A stretch of DNA of 64,000 nt from assembly GCF_014200595.1 (NCBI RefSeq), contig NZ_JACHCG010000001.1:434001-498000 (forward strand), read 5' to 3'. The position numbers were made by a program, and so were the translations under genes. Below, in pieces: positions 18,324-26,949 of this stretch (positions are counted from its first letter, which is position 1; each line of letters starts with the position of its first letter). The stretch comes from Pedobacter cryoconitis. GTDB lineage: Bacteria > Bacteroidota > Bacteroidia > Sphingobacteriales > Sphingobacteriaceae. The notes beneath the pieces were generated by a model. It ran no database searches. It saw only the letters and a list, made by a program, of their open reading frames with translations, and was not told the DNA's origin.

Positions 18324-19214
18324 ATGTCAAATATTAAACTGATAATAGAAGAAAGAGCAAGCAATATTGGCAATTTTATGGTAGGCAGGCTTTTACCTTT
18401 CCGCGAGAAAAGAATGGTAGGCCCGTTTTCTTTTATTGATCACATGGGCCCGGTGTGTTTAAGTGATCATGAAAACCTGGACGTACCTCCTCATCCGCAT
18501 ATCGGCCTGTCGACATTAACTTATCTTTTTGAAGGCAGTATTATGCATAAAGATAGTTTAGGTAACGAGGTGGAAATTAAACCTGGTCAGGTAAACTGGA
18601 TGACCGCAGGCAGTGGGATTGTGCATTCGGAACGTACACCGGGTTATTTGCGCCATTCTGATAAAATGTTGCATGGACTTCAGATTTGGGTAGCACTTCC
18701 AAAAGATAAGGAAGAAATGGCTCCTGAATTTTATCATATAGAAGAAAATGAAATGCCGGTCTGGAAGTCTGGTGAGGTTTCTTTTAAACTAATAGCGGGA
18801 GAGGCCTTTGGTCAAAAATCTCCGGTGCCTGTTTTCAGCCCGCTTTATTTTCTGGAACTGAAGACAACAACCCGGCAGACTGTTAAAATTGGTGAATTTC
18901 TTTATGGCGAAAGTGCACTGTATATCCTGGAAGGTGCAATTGAAAGTGAGGGAAATGTTTATGGGCCAAAACAGATCCTGATTGCTAAAGACAGCCAGCT
19001 TTGTGAATTTGAAATGCACGAAAATACAACGGTATATATCTTTGGCGGAGAACCATTTCCTGAAGAAAGATTTATTTACTGGAATTTTGTGGCCTCCAGC
19101 AGAGAACGGATCGAACAGGCAAAAACCAAATGGCTGGAACAGTCATTCCCTGCGGTTCCGGGAGAAGCTGAGTTCGTTCCTCTTCCGGAACAGGGCAAAC
19201 AAATCAGGCCTTAG
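18324..19214 (+). CDS. Pirin family protein
   Basis: A 296-residue bicupin. The pirin metal site is intact: HPHIGLSTLTYLFEG supplies two His, and AGSGIVHSERTP supplies the His-Ser-Glu ligands. The C-terminal cupin has LYFLELKTTTRQTV and FGGEPFPEERFIYWNFVASS, as in bacterial pirins. Some pirins have quercetinase activity and others act as redox-sensing cofactors; which applies here cannot be told. It precedes a small GNAT gene (42 bp) and a DinB-like gene (11 bp), forming a likely operon of stress or detoxification type. Confidence 0.9.
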   Translation: MSNIKLIIEERASNIGNFMVGRLLPFREKRMVGPFSFIDHMGPVCLSDHENLDVPPHPHIGLSTLTYLFEGSIMHKDSLGNEVEIKPGQVNWMTAGSGIVHSERTPGYLRHSDKMLHGLQIWVALPKDKEEMAPEFYHIEENEMPVWKSGEVSFKLIAGEAFGQKSPVPVFSPLYFLELKTTTRQTVKIGEFLYGESALYILEGAIESEGNVYGPKQILIAKDSQLCEFEMHENTTVYIFGGEPFPEERFIYWNFVASSRERIEQAKTKWLEQSFPAVPGEAEFVPLPEQGKQIRP

Positions 19215-19256
19215 AGTTGTCAATTAAATAAATAACTTCTGATAAACACGGACAAG

Positions 19257-19538
19257 ATGGATATTGAACAGATTAATGAAGAGAAAAAGGGGCTTTTTAA
19301 AGCCGTAGAAGATGGTAAAGTAGCAGGGGAAATGACTTATGTATGGGCGGGGCCGGACAAGCTTATTATAGACCATACTGAAGTAAGCCCTGATTTTTCA
19401 GGAAAAGGGGTAGGCAAGAAACTGGTATTGGAGGCTGTGCAATATGCAAGGGCTAAACGGGTTAAAATTCTTCCTTTATGTCCCTTTGCAAAAAGTGTTT
19501 TTGATAAGAATCCGGATTTACAGGACGTCCTGTTTTAA
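19257..19538 (+). CDS. Small GNAT-fold N-acetyltransferase (YjdJ type)
   Basis: A 93-residue minimal GNAT protein. GEMTYVWAGPDKLIIDHTEV is followed by the acetyl-CoA pyrophosphate loop SGKGVGKKLVLEAVQYARAK and the tail CPFAKSVFDKNPDLQDV, the hallmark of the short YjdJ/GTLF family. The acceptor substrate is unknown. It lies between the pirin and DinB-like genes with short spacers and is probably part of that operon. Confidence 0.85.
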   Translation: MDIEQINEEKKGLFKAVEDGKVAGEMTYVWAGPDKLIIDHTEVSPDFSGKGVGKKLVLEAVQYARAKRVKILPLCPFAKSVFDKNPDLQDVLF

Positions 19539-19549
19539 AAATAATAAAA

Positions 19550-20017
19550 ATGAATACTGAATTTTATACGCAATTATATAAACGTGATATCGTCAGAGTT
19601 ACTGAGGAACTGAAAAAGTATCCGGATGATCAGTCATTATGGGAAGTATTACCAGGAACGGCTAATTCGGGCGGTAATTTATTACAACATCTGATTGGTA
19701 ACCTGAAAACCTTTATAGGTAATCCTTTTGGACAGCTTGATTATGAAAGAAACCGGGATGCAGAATTTAACGACCGCTTATTTACCAAAGAAGAGCTGAT
19801 TGTGGAATTTGATCAATTGTCAACGGTGATTGGGGATGCAATTTCCACCGTGACAGCTCAAGGTTTAAACGCAGCTTATCCTGCGGAAATAAAGCTGGTT
19901 AATGAGGAGCAGACTGTTGAGTATGTTTTGATACATCTTTTGGCCCATTTATCTTATCATACCGGTCAGATCAACTATCACAGACGGTATTTTACCACAT
20001 TGAAGGAATCGGTTTAA
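19550..20017 (+). CDS. DinB-like four-helix metal-binding protein (DUF1572 type)
   Basis: This 155-residue all-helical protein carries the three spaced His positions of the DinB/YfiT superfamily (NLLQHLIGNLKTFIG near residue 45 and LLAHLSYHTGQINYHRR near the C-terminus). Family members bind a divalent metal, and some act as thiol-dependent S-transferases; no substrate is assigned here. It begins 11 bp after the GNAT gene and ends before a bidirectional terminator hairpin. Confidence 0.75.
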   Translation: MNTEFYTQLYKRDIVRVTEELKKYPDDQSLWEVLPGTANSGGNLLQHLIGNLKTFIGNPFGQLDYERNRDAEFNDRLFTKEELIVEFDQLSTVIGDAISTVTAQGLNAAYPAEIKLVNEEQTVEYVLIHLLAHLSYHTGQINYHRRYFTTLKESV

Positions 20018-20036
20018 CAGACAGGCTATTCTTAAA

Positions 20037-20093
20037 AAGAAGACCTGGATCGTATAAAGGAACACAAAACCTATATACGATTCAGGTCTTTTT
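20037..20093. terminator. Bidirectional hairpin between convergent genes
   Basis: AGACCTGGATCGTATA (20041-20056) pairs with TATACGATTCAGGTCT (20074-20089): 16 bp with one G-T pair. It is flanked by A-rich DNA on the left and a T-run on the right, so it can stop transcription from both the DinB-like gene and the minus-strand YiaA/B-like gene. Confidence 0.8.
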
Positions 20094-20095
20094 AA

Positions 20096-20515
20096 TTAGA
20101 AATTAGTGGTTTCGTTTGGTGTTTTAGGTTCAGCACCAAGACTGTCCCTGGTATTTTTCTGTACAGCAATAGCTGCGAAGATTGTTAATACAAATGACAT
20201 CGCATAAAATCCTTTTTCGCTTAAAGCCAATGTTGCGTTCCACAAACCTATTGATAGTAGTGCAAGTGAAAGCATGGTACAGAACCAGGCTATTCCATAA
20301 TAAATATTGGTTACCGGAATTCCTTCCAGGCGGTCACGTACACATTTTTGTACGGATATAGCGGCAAAGACGCCTAAAATCAGGATGGTAAAGTAATATC
20401 CTTTTTCGTTCAACAACATTGTGGCATTGAAAAGGCCGATGTTATAGGCTGCGAATCCTACCATTAAAGCTACCCAGGAAGCTCCTATAAATGCACTAGA
20501 TGGTTTTTGGTTCAT
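20096..20515 (-). CDS. YiaA/YiaB-like inner-membrane protein
   Basis: This 139-residue protein consists of two copies of the same two-helix unit: GLFNATMLLNEKGYYFTILI with ISVQKCVRD, then GLWNATLALSEKGFYAMSFV with IAVQKNTRD. This internal duplication defines the YiaA/B two-helix domain. The function is unknown, but members are induced by stress in enterobacteria. The ATG at 20515 (MNQKPSSAF) was chosen; the upstream extension to 20578 would overlap the divergent promoter area. It is transcribed away from the alpha/beta hydrolase gene. Confidence 0.85.
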   Translation of the reverse strand: MNQKPSSAFIGASWVALMVGFAAYNIGLFNATMLLNEKGYYFTILILGVFAAISVQKCVRDRLEGIPVTNIYYGIAWFCTMLSLALLSIGLWNATLALSEKGFYAMSFVLTIFAAIAVQKNTRDSLGAEPKTPNETTNF

Positions 20516-20616
20516 TGATCGTGAGATGATAATTGTTGATAATTCTAAGTTAATTAAACAAGTATAATTAATTGTCACTATATCTGACAGGTTTAATTAT
20601 AATAAATTAAAAATGC

Positions 20617-20624
20617 TAATTTTG
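20617..20624 (+). promoter_or_regulatory. Consensus -7 element for the alpha/beta hydrolase gene
   Basis: TAATTTTG matches the Bacteroidota -7 consensus TAnnTTTG and lies 23 bp before the ATG at 20647. The -33 region at about 20592-20598 is only GTTTAAT, so the match is partial. Confidence 0.5.
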
Positions 20625-20646
20625 GTACAGTCACAAAACGCTTGTT

Positions 20647-21654
20647 ATGAAAATTCTTATAGGTCTGGGAGTGCTGATACTTCTGCTGGTAGTTGTTTAT
20701 TTTTCAGGCCCTAAGCCTGTTACTCCTGTTTATGTAAATACATTACCAGAAGTGCCGGGTCAGCTTACGGAGCTGGATACCTATATTAATCAAAGGGAAG
20801 CAAAGCTCCCTGTAAAAACCGATAATGAGGCGAGAATTGTCTGGGCTGACAGTACACATAAAGCGCAGACTGAATATGTGTTAATCTATCTGCATGGATT
20901 CACTGCAAGCCAGGGGGAAGGTGAGCCTGTGCACCGCGAGTTTGCTAAAAAATTCGGATGTAATCTTTACCTGAGCCGGTTGGCAGGGCATGGATTGAAA
21001 GGCGCGGACGCCATGCTTGAGTTTACACCAGAAAAACTATGGGCTTCTACATTGGAAGCTTATGCGATTGGTAAAAAACTGGGTAAAAAAGTGATCATCA
21101 TGGGAACTTCTACCGGAGGTGCACTGGCGCTGAGGTTAGCTGCAAACTTCCCTGAAATTAAGGGAGTAATTCTTTATTCTCCTAATATTGCCATCAATGA
21201 TGGTTCTGCCTGGTTAACTAATAAGCCCTGGGGACTTCAGCTGATCCGAAAAGTAATGGGCGGTATGTATTCGAAAAAAAGTGCTGATACAGATCCAAAA
21301 GTAATTCAGTACTGGTATAGCCAGTATCGTCTGGAAGCTGTTCCGCAATTACAGGAATTTATAGAAACATCTAATACAAAGCAAACCTACCAGCTGGTTA
21401 AACAACCGGTATTGATGTTATACTATTATAAAGATGAACAGCACCAGGATAAAACTGTAAGGGTAGATGCAATGTTAAAGATGTTTGATGAATTAGGTAC
21501 ACCTGCTGCGCTTAAAATAAAATCGGCAATTCCTGAAGCCGGTACCCATGTAATTGCTTCTCCATTACTAAGTAAAGGGGTGCAGGCTGTAGAGACGAAG
21601 ACTTTCAGCTTTGCCACTGACATACTCGGTATGAAGGCTGTTCCAGTTTCCTGA
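20647..21654 (+). CDS. Membrane-anchored or exported alpha/beta hydrolase
   Basis: This 335-residue protein starts with one hydrophobic helix (MKILIGLGVLILLLVVVYFS), giving an inner-membrane anchor or uncleaved signal. The hydrolase core has VLIYLHGFTASQGEGEPVHR (oxyanion loop), IIMGTSTGGALALRLA (Ser nucleophile in GTSTGG) and EAGTHVIASPL (catalytic His). This resembles the monoglyceride-lipase/carboxylesterase branch. The substrate is not predictable. It is a single-gene unit with a good -7 element upstream and a palindrome downstream. Confidence 0.8.
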   Translation: MKILIGLGVLILLLVVVYFSGPKPVTPVYVNTLPEVPGQLTELDTYINQREAKLPVKTDNEARIVWADSTHKAQTEYVLIYLHGFTASQGEGEPVHREFAKKFGCNLYLSRLAGHGLKGADAMLEFTPEKLWASTLEAYAIGKKLGKKVIIMGTSTGGALALRLAANFPEIKGVILYSPNIAINDGSAWLTNKPWGLQLIRKVMGGMYSKKSADTDPKVIQYWYSQYRLEAVPQLQEFIETSNTKQTYQLVKQPVLMLYYYKDEQHQDKTVRVDAMLKMFDELGTPAALKIKSAIPEAGTHVIASPLLSKGVQAVETKTFSFATDILGMKAVPVS

Positions 21655-21743
21655 AAATCATAAAGAAATCTGTTTTTTTGACATTAACGTTAAGTTGATG
21701 TAAGTTAAATGGTAGTTGGCGTATTAAATTTCTTATTGCAGTT

Positions 21744-21785
21744 TATTATATAAATATTTATTGAACAATAAATATTTATATAATA
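21744..21785. promoter_or_regulatory. 42-bp near-perfect palindrome abutting a start codon
   Basis: Bases 21744-21763 pair perfectly with 21766-21785, giving 20 bp around a 2-nt centre with the core TTTATTGAACAATAAA. The palindrome ends 2 bp before the ATG at 21788. It could be an operator, a leader hairpin hiding the ribosome site, or a cruciform-forming AT tract. Confidence 0.75.
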
Positions 21786-21787
21786 TT

Positions 21788-22036
21788 ATGAGACTTTTAC
21801 TGATGTTATTTGCTATAGTTATGTTTATCAGTGCGGGATGCAAACAAACTACCGATTCTTTTACCTTTGATAGTGTAATTGGGCTGGCTTATTCAAATCT
21901 GACTACTGTAAATCAGGTTGACACTAGTAATAAAGTTGAAAAGACGAAAAGTTTTAAACTAATTAAACCTAAAAAAGGATATCATAAACCTGATTCCTGT
22001 AGTAACAAGGTAAATTGTTATCTTAGGGTAATGTAA
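21788..22036 (+). CDS. Small predicted lipoprotein, function unknown
   Basis: An 82-residue product with a lipoprotein signal (MRLLLMLFAIVMFISAGC, Cys at 18) and a short mature part rich in Lys, Ser and Thr (VEKTKSFKLIKPKKGYHKPD) with three further Cys near the end. No family is recognised. The start is the ATG immediately after the 42-bp palindrome. Its 3' end overlaps the convergent kinase gene by 14 bp. The dependence of translation on the palindrome makes conditional expression likely (inference). Confidence 0.55.
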   Translation: MRLLLMLFAIVMFISAGCKQTTDSFTFDSVIGLAYSNLTTVNQVDTSNKVEKTKSFKLIKPKKGYHKPDSCSNKVNCYLRVM

Positions 22037-25000
22037 ACCAAAAAGAAGAACCTTTACCAACCTCGCTGTTTACACCTATACTTCCTCCGTGGCGTTTAAT
22101 GATCTCTGAACAGATATAAAGGCCTAAACCAAGGCCGGAATATTGTCCTCCCTGGTAATCTGTACGGTAATACCTGTCAAATAGATGAAGTCTTTTTTCT
22201 TCAGGAATACCGGGGCCTCCGTCCTTTACAGACACTTTGGTTATCCCATTCTCTTTGGCTATGAATATGTAAATGTTTTTGGAAAGCGGGGCATATTTAA
22301 CTGCATTATTAACAAAGTTGACCACAACCTGGTCTATTCTGTTTTCATCTGCATAGACTTCAATAGCTGAATCACCCTGTACAATGATTTCATGTTTACC
22401 ATCTGCTCTCACATGGGTGCAACAAGCGTTTAGCAAGGCAGCTATATTAAATGTAGATTTATTCAATTGGATCTGTCCCTCGTTGAGGCGTGTTACATTT
22501 AATAAATCATCAACCAGGCTGGTCACCTTTTCCATACTTCTTGTAGACTGGGCTAACAGAATTGGGAACATGGTAGGTGATGGATTATCTTTCATCCGTG
22601 TCAGCAATTGCAAAGCTGCTTTAAGACTGGTTATAGGCGTCTTTAACTCGTGACTTGCAATACTGATAAACTCGTCTTTTTTCAATAATAGTTCTTTAAT
22701 ATTTTCTTCCTGAGTTTTCTCACTGGAAATATCCAGTACAGTTCCAATGAAACGGGTAGCTTCGTTTTGATTATTAAAATAAGCTTTACCTTTTGATTTT
22801 ATCCAGCGCTGCTTTTGATCTTTTGATCCAAAAGAACGGTATTCAGTGTTAAATTCTCCATCAGCTACACCTTTTAAAGCCTCATCCATTTTTTGTTCCA
22901 CCATTGCACGGTCTTCAGGAGCAATATGCTCGAGGAAAAATGATTGAGTCACATAATCTGCCGGTGCAAGACCAAACAATTCTTTGCAGCGGTTATCCCA
23001 GATCAGTTCATTGGTTAGGGGGTTAAAATCCCATGCGCCTATACCCGCAGACTCAATGGCAAAATGTAATCTTTCTTTACTTTCTTCCAATAGCCGCTCT
23101 GCTTCAGCAAGCCCTTCTTCTACTTTCCTTTTATCTGTGATGTCATGTATAGCCAGTAAGATTAGTTTTTCATGGGTATGGGTATCAAATTGTCTGGCAG
23201 TGAGCCGCATAATTCTGCGTCCGATCAGATGGAATACATGATCAACTTCAAAAGCTTTAAAATGGCTTTCTTTTGGTAAAATAATCTGTAACTGATTACG
23301 CAGGGCAGGGATATCCCACTGTTTATTGCCAAGTTCATATAAAAATACACCTTGGGTTTCCTCTTCTTTTACTTTAAACATGTGGAAGAAACCTTCGGAT
23401 GCGCGTAATACCTTAAGATCTTTATCCAGGATAAGCAAAGGATCATGTATCGTATTGAAAATCTCCTCCGTATATCTTTTGGAGTTGTTTAATTGTTCAT
23501 TGCGTTCCAGAAGTTCAGCATTGATTGTTAAGATTTCTTCATTCTTTTTTAACAAATCTTCATTGCTGATTACTATTTTGGAAGATAAACTTTTTAATTC
23601 TGTGATATCATAAAAGCTGATGATTGCTCCACCTGCTTTTGTACTGTTTTTCCTGATATAGGGCATCGTCATAATCTGGTAGATTTTACCTTTTTCAGAT
23701 CTGGCTTCCCGTACGACAGGGTTGTTGTTGAGCATTACTTTTTTGATATCATCTATCCAGCCATCCATCTTAATATTTGTAGTAATATTGCTCAATGGAC
23801 GTCCAATATCGCTATCGCGGATGTTAATATGTTCTACTGCTGCTGGTGAGAATTTTTTAAGCAGTAAATCGTGGTCTACAAATAATTGCCCATTTGAATT
23901 ACTACGGAAATAATTATTCAGATCATCGTTTAGTTCTGCGAGTTCTGCATTGGTATGATGTTGTTCTTTGTTAATCGTTTGTAATTCCTCATTTAAGGAT
24001 TGCAATTCTTCATTCGAACTTTGCATTTCTTCATTGGCAGATAAAAGTTCTTCATTAAAAGATTGTATATTCTCATTTGAAGAAGCAATCCAGTCGTGTG
24101 CTACTTCCAGCTGATGTTTTGCTTCTGCAAGCTCATTTTCCAGGTTAGTTACATATTCTGTGGTCAACTGGGAAATGTTATTATCCAATACATGACTTTC
24201 TGCGTCTTTCTTATTTTTCTTGTCTAAAAATAAAACCAATAACAATTGTGTTTTTGATTTACTAATGATGAAGGGTTTAATCACCAGATCAACGATATGT
24301 TTTACTGGTTCATCTTTAATCTCAAATTCAAGGTTTTTGAGTATGACCCTCTGATTCAGCTTCAGTGATTTATGGGCAGCTGCCTTAAAAGAAATCGCCA
24401 GGTGATCAGGTATCAGATCATTCAGATCAAAGTTGAAAAGTTCATTTTTAAGATAAACTGCCGGATCACCAAAAGAGTAAATCACCTTTAAATTTTCATC
24501 TGTACAAACGCCTCTGAATCCTGATTCCTCCAGCAGAGCTTTATTGATTTCATCTGTTGCAGCTATTTTTGATAAAGGGGCTATAGCTTTTTTGCTGATT
24601 TCCATTGTAGTGTTTTTTATTCCTTCAATAACGGGAGATGGGAATATATCAAATCGGATCGTACTTCCATTTTTATTGCGTTTGAGTATATTCCATTTGT
24701 TGCTGATTTCCGAAAAGTTGTTTTGCAGGACTGCAGCACTTTCACTTGGGCCTAAAAATAGGTACCCATCTTTTTTTAAGCCAAAATACATCATCGAGAA
24801 TACCTTTTTCTGCAAAGAAGCATTCATGTAAATTAATAGATTACGGCAGCTGATCAGATCAATATTACAATACGGAGGGTTTTTAGCCAGATCATGATGC
24901 GCGAAAATGAGCATTTTCCTAATTTCTGGTTTAATTTTATAATGTTCTCCTTCACGGTCGAAGAACCTCAACCTGTCAGGTTTGATACCTTTGATGAGGT

Positions 25001-26081
25001 TTTGGGTGTAAACTCCTTTTGAAGCGAATTCCAAAGAAGATTTGCTAATATCTGTTGCAAATATTTTTACCTCTGTCTGCTGTTGTTTTTTATCTAAATA
25101 TTCTCTTAGTAATATAGCCAGAGAATAGGCTTCTTCACCAGTTGCACAGCCTGCAACCCATATTTTAATAGTATCACCGGGGTTTTTATTGTTAACTATA
25201 TCCGTGATTACTTTTTCTTCGATAATTGCAAAGGCATCAGGATCTCTGAAAAAGCAAGTGACCCCAATTAAGAAATCATTTGCCAGCAATTCTATTTCTT
25301 CGGGATTTTGCTGCAAGAAAATGTAATATTTTGCTACATCATCCATATGCTGCTGCTCCATTCTCCTTTTGATCCTGCGTAAAATAGTGGGGTGCTTATA
25401 ATTTGTAAAATCAAAGGGTAGGGTATCTTTGATCAATTTAATGATTTCCAGATGCCCTTTTTCGCTGATCTCTGGCTCTGTGGGAAGGGATAATTCCCGT
25501 AGTTCTCCTTTATTTACATAATCCTCGATGACTTTAGGCATGTCTTTGGGAGGTAGTATGTTATCTGCGATTGTACCAGCAATTGCTGCCAGTGGCATTG
25601 CCTTATAGGCAGCCGTAGCAGGATCCTGAACGATCACAATGCCACCAGATTTTCTGATAGCTTCTGCTCCTTTTGTCCCATCATTTCCAGTTCCGGATAA
25701 GATGACCGCTATGGCTTTATTTCCTTGTTCTTTTGCTAAAGAAATGAAGAAATGATCAATTGTCATATGAGGTCTCGACTTATCTTTTTTATCAGATAAA
25801 ATAAGCCTGCCATCTTTAATCTGCATAAAATCAGAACTTGGTATCAGATATACCTTATTAGATTCTATTTTAATGTTATTTGTTGCTTCTACAATATGCA
25901 GCTTACTGTGCCTGCTGAGCAAATGTGCCATCTGACTTTTAAAATCAGGAGAAAGATGTTGGATAACAATATAAGATACTGCATCTAAAGGGGTATAGTC
26001 AAAGAATGAAGAGATTGCTTCAAGACCACCGGCAGATGCACCAATGGCTATAATATATTGCTTATCGGAATTTATAGCCAT
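22023..26081 (-). CDS. CheB-CheR-PAS hybrid sensor histidine kinase
   Basis: A 1,352-residue fusion. A CheB methylesterase domain (IGASAGGLEAI, VIQHLSPDF, SGTGNDGTKG; catalytic Ser, His and Asp present) lacks any receiver domain. It is followed by a CheR methyltransferase (ILRRIKRRM, WVAGCATGEEAYSLAILL), a Glu/Asn-rich coiled coil (SANEEMQSSNEELQSLNEEL), about three PAS domains, and HisKA (ISIASHELKTPITSLKA) with HATPase (NFVNNAVKYAP, DGGPGIP, GLGLGLYICSEI). Such proteins link methylation chemistry to a kinase, but no chemoreceptors, CheA or CheW are encoded here, so its role is probably non-chemotactic sensing. No cognate response regulator is adjacent; an ECF sigma gene is divergent 161 bp away. 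Confidence 0.92.
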   Translation of the reverse strand: MAINSDKQYIIAIGASAGGLEAISSFFDYTPLDAVSYIVIQHLSPDFKSQMAHLLSRHSKLHIVEATNNIKIESNKVYLIPSSDFMQIKDGRLILSDKKDKSRPHMTIDHFFISLAKEQGNKAIAVILSGTGNDGTKGAEAIRKSGGIVIVQDPATAAYKAMPLAAIAGTIADNILPPKDMPKVIEDYVNKGELRELSLPTEPEISEKGHLEIIKLIKDTLPFDFTNYKHPTILRRIKRRMEQQHMDDVAKYYIFLQQNPEEIELLANDFLIGVTCFFRDPDAFAIIEEKVITDIVNNKNPGDTIKIWVAGCATGEEAYSLAILLREYLDKKQQQTEVKIFATDISKSSLEFASKGVYTQNLIKGIKPDRLRFFDREGEHYKIKPEIRKMLIFAHHDLAKNPPYCNIDLISCRNLLIYMNASLQKKVFSMMYFGLKKDGYLFLGPSESAAVLQNNFSEISNKWNILKRNKNGSTIRFDIFPSPVIEGIKNTTMEISKKAIAPLSKIAATDEINKALLEESGFRGVCTDENLKVIYSFGDPAVYLKNELFNFDLNDLIPDHLAISFKAAAHKSLKLNQRVILKNLEFEIKDEPVKHIVDLVIKPFIISKSKTQLLLVLFLDKKNKKDAESHVLDNNISQLTTEYVTNLENELAEAKHQLEVAHDWIASSNENIQSFNEELLSANEEMQSSNEELQSLNEELQTINKEQHHTNAELAELNDDLNNYFRSNSNGQLFVDHDLLLKKFSPAAVEHINIRDSDIGRPLSNITTNIKMDGWIDDIKKVMLNNNPVVREARSEKGKIYQIMTMPYIRKNSTKAGGAIISFYDITELKSLSSKIVISNEDLLKKNEEILTINAELLERNEQLNNSKRYTEEIFNTIHDPLLILDKDLKVLRASEGFFHMFKVKEEETQGVFLYELGNKQWDIPALRNQLQIILPKESHFKAFEVDHVFHLIGRRIMRLTARQFDTHTHEKLILLAIHDITDKRKVEEGLAEAERLLEESKERLHFAIESAGIGAWDFNPLTNELIWDNRCKELFGLAPADYVTQSFFLEHIAPEDRAMVEQKMDEALKGVADGEFNTEYRSFGSKDQKQRWIKSKGKAYFNNQNEATRFIGTVLDISSEKTQEENIKELLLKKDEFISIASHELKTPITSLKAALQLLTRMKDNPSPTMFPILLAQSTRSMEKVTSLVDDLLNVTRLNEGQIQLNKSTFNIAALLNACCTHVRADGKHEIIVQGDSAIEVYADENRIDQVVVNFVNNAVKYAPLSKNIYIFIAKENGITKVSVKDGGPGIPEEKRLHLFDRYYRTDYQGGQYSGLGLGLYICSEIIKRHGGSIGVNSEVGKGSSFWFTLP

Positions 26082-26118
26082 GGTAGAAAATTATCGGAGA
26101 GAACGGGGTTTATATACT

Positions 26119-26126
26119 CAAATGTA
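26119..26126 (-). promoter_or_regulatory. -7 element for the CheB-CheR kinase gene
   Basis: On the minus strand, TACATTTG matches TAnnTTTG exactly and places a start site about 30 bp upstream of the ATG at 26081. No good -33 match is seen. Confidence 0.45.
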
Positions 26127-26192
26127 AGCAATAATCATGGTGTATTGTTTAGTTATTTGTGATGTCCGGAGGTTTTAACAACAATTTATCAA

Positions 26193-26221
26193 TTGAATTA
26201 ACCAGCTTTTAAATAAATTTA
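26193..26221 (+). promoter_or_regulatory. Possible promoter of the ECF sigma gene
   Basis: TTG (26193-26195), 18 nt, then TAAATTTA (26214-26221, one mismatch to TAnnTTTG) lies just upstream of the sigma gene, about 20 bp before its TTG start. Confidence 0.4.
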
Positions 26222-26242
26222 GTATCATAGCGAAAAAAAACT

Positions 26243-26857
26243 TTGGTCACACAACATCCTAAACAACCAGCATCGGCAAAGGAGCACTGGTTGTTATTGA
26301 AAAATGGAAATGCAGATGGATTGGAGTCGTTATATAAGCTGTATTCAAATTCTTTATATAATTATGGTTCAAAGTTTAGTCTTGATAAGGATCTGATTAA
26401 AGAATGTATACAAGAATTGTTTGTAAATATCTGGACCAGAAGAGATTTTATCAGCAATCCTGCCGATGTCAAAAATTATCTTTTTAAATCGTTCAGACTT
26501 TCCGTTTTTAAAAAGATAAGTCTTCTTCAAAAACATCAGGAGTATGTGGAAACAGAAGACTATCCGTTTTCAATCACTTTGAGTATTGAAGATATTCTTG
26601 TAGAAGGGGAGAAAAAAGAAGAGCTTAAAAAAAGATTAGAGCCTGCTTTACAAAAGCTTACTGACAGACAAAAAGAGGCCGTCTTTTTAAAGTTTTATGA
26701 AAATTTGTCTTATGATGAAATTGCCGGGGTAATGGGGATTTCTGTAAAGGCGACGTATAAGCTAATGGCCAGGTCAATAGGGTTTTTACGAGAGAACCTA
26801 TCAAAAGATGAATTCTTGATTTTACTGTCTTTATTTTATATGAAATTATTTACCTGA
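26243..26857 (+). CDS. ECF-type RNA polymerase sigma factor
   Basis: This 204-residue sigma-70 family protein has only regions 2 and 4. Region 2 is LYKLYSNSLYNYGSKFSLDK to QELFVNIWTRRDF. Region 4 is LTDRQKEAVFLKFYENLSYD with EIAGVMGISVKATYKLMARS. It would direct polymerase to a small regulon and be held by the FecR-like anti-sigma factor encoded next. No in-frame ATG precedes region 2, so a TTG at 26243 is the likely start. Unlike most Bacteroidota sigma/FecR pairs, no SusC/SusD transporter follows. Confidence 0.88.
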   Translation: MVTQHPKQPASAKEHWLLLKNGNADGLESLYKLYSNSLYNYGSKFSLDKDLIKECIQELFVNIWTRRDFISNPADVKNYLFKSFRLSVFKKISLLQKHQEYVETEDYPFSITLSIEDILVEGEKKEELKKRLEPALQKLTDRQKEAVFLKFYENLSYDEIAGVMGISVKATYKLMARSIGFLRENLSKDEFLILLSLFYMKLFT

Positions 26858-26949
26858 TAATCAGTTGTTTGTTGTTTTTGTTGATGAAGTTGTGCCTGGC
26901 GTGGGGTAAAAAATGAAATACTGAGCTAATAGGATTGAAAACCTGGATT

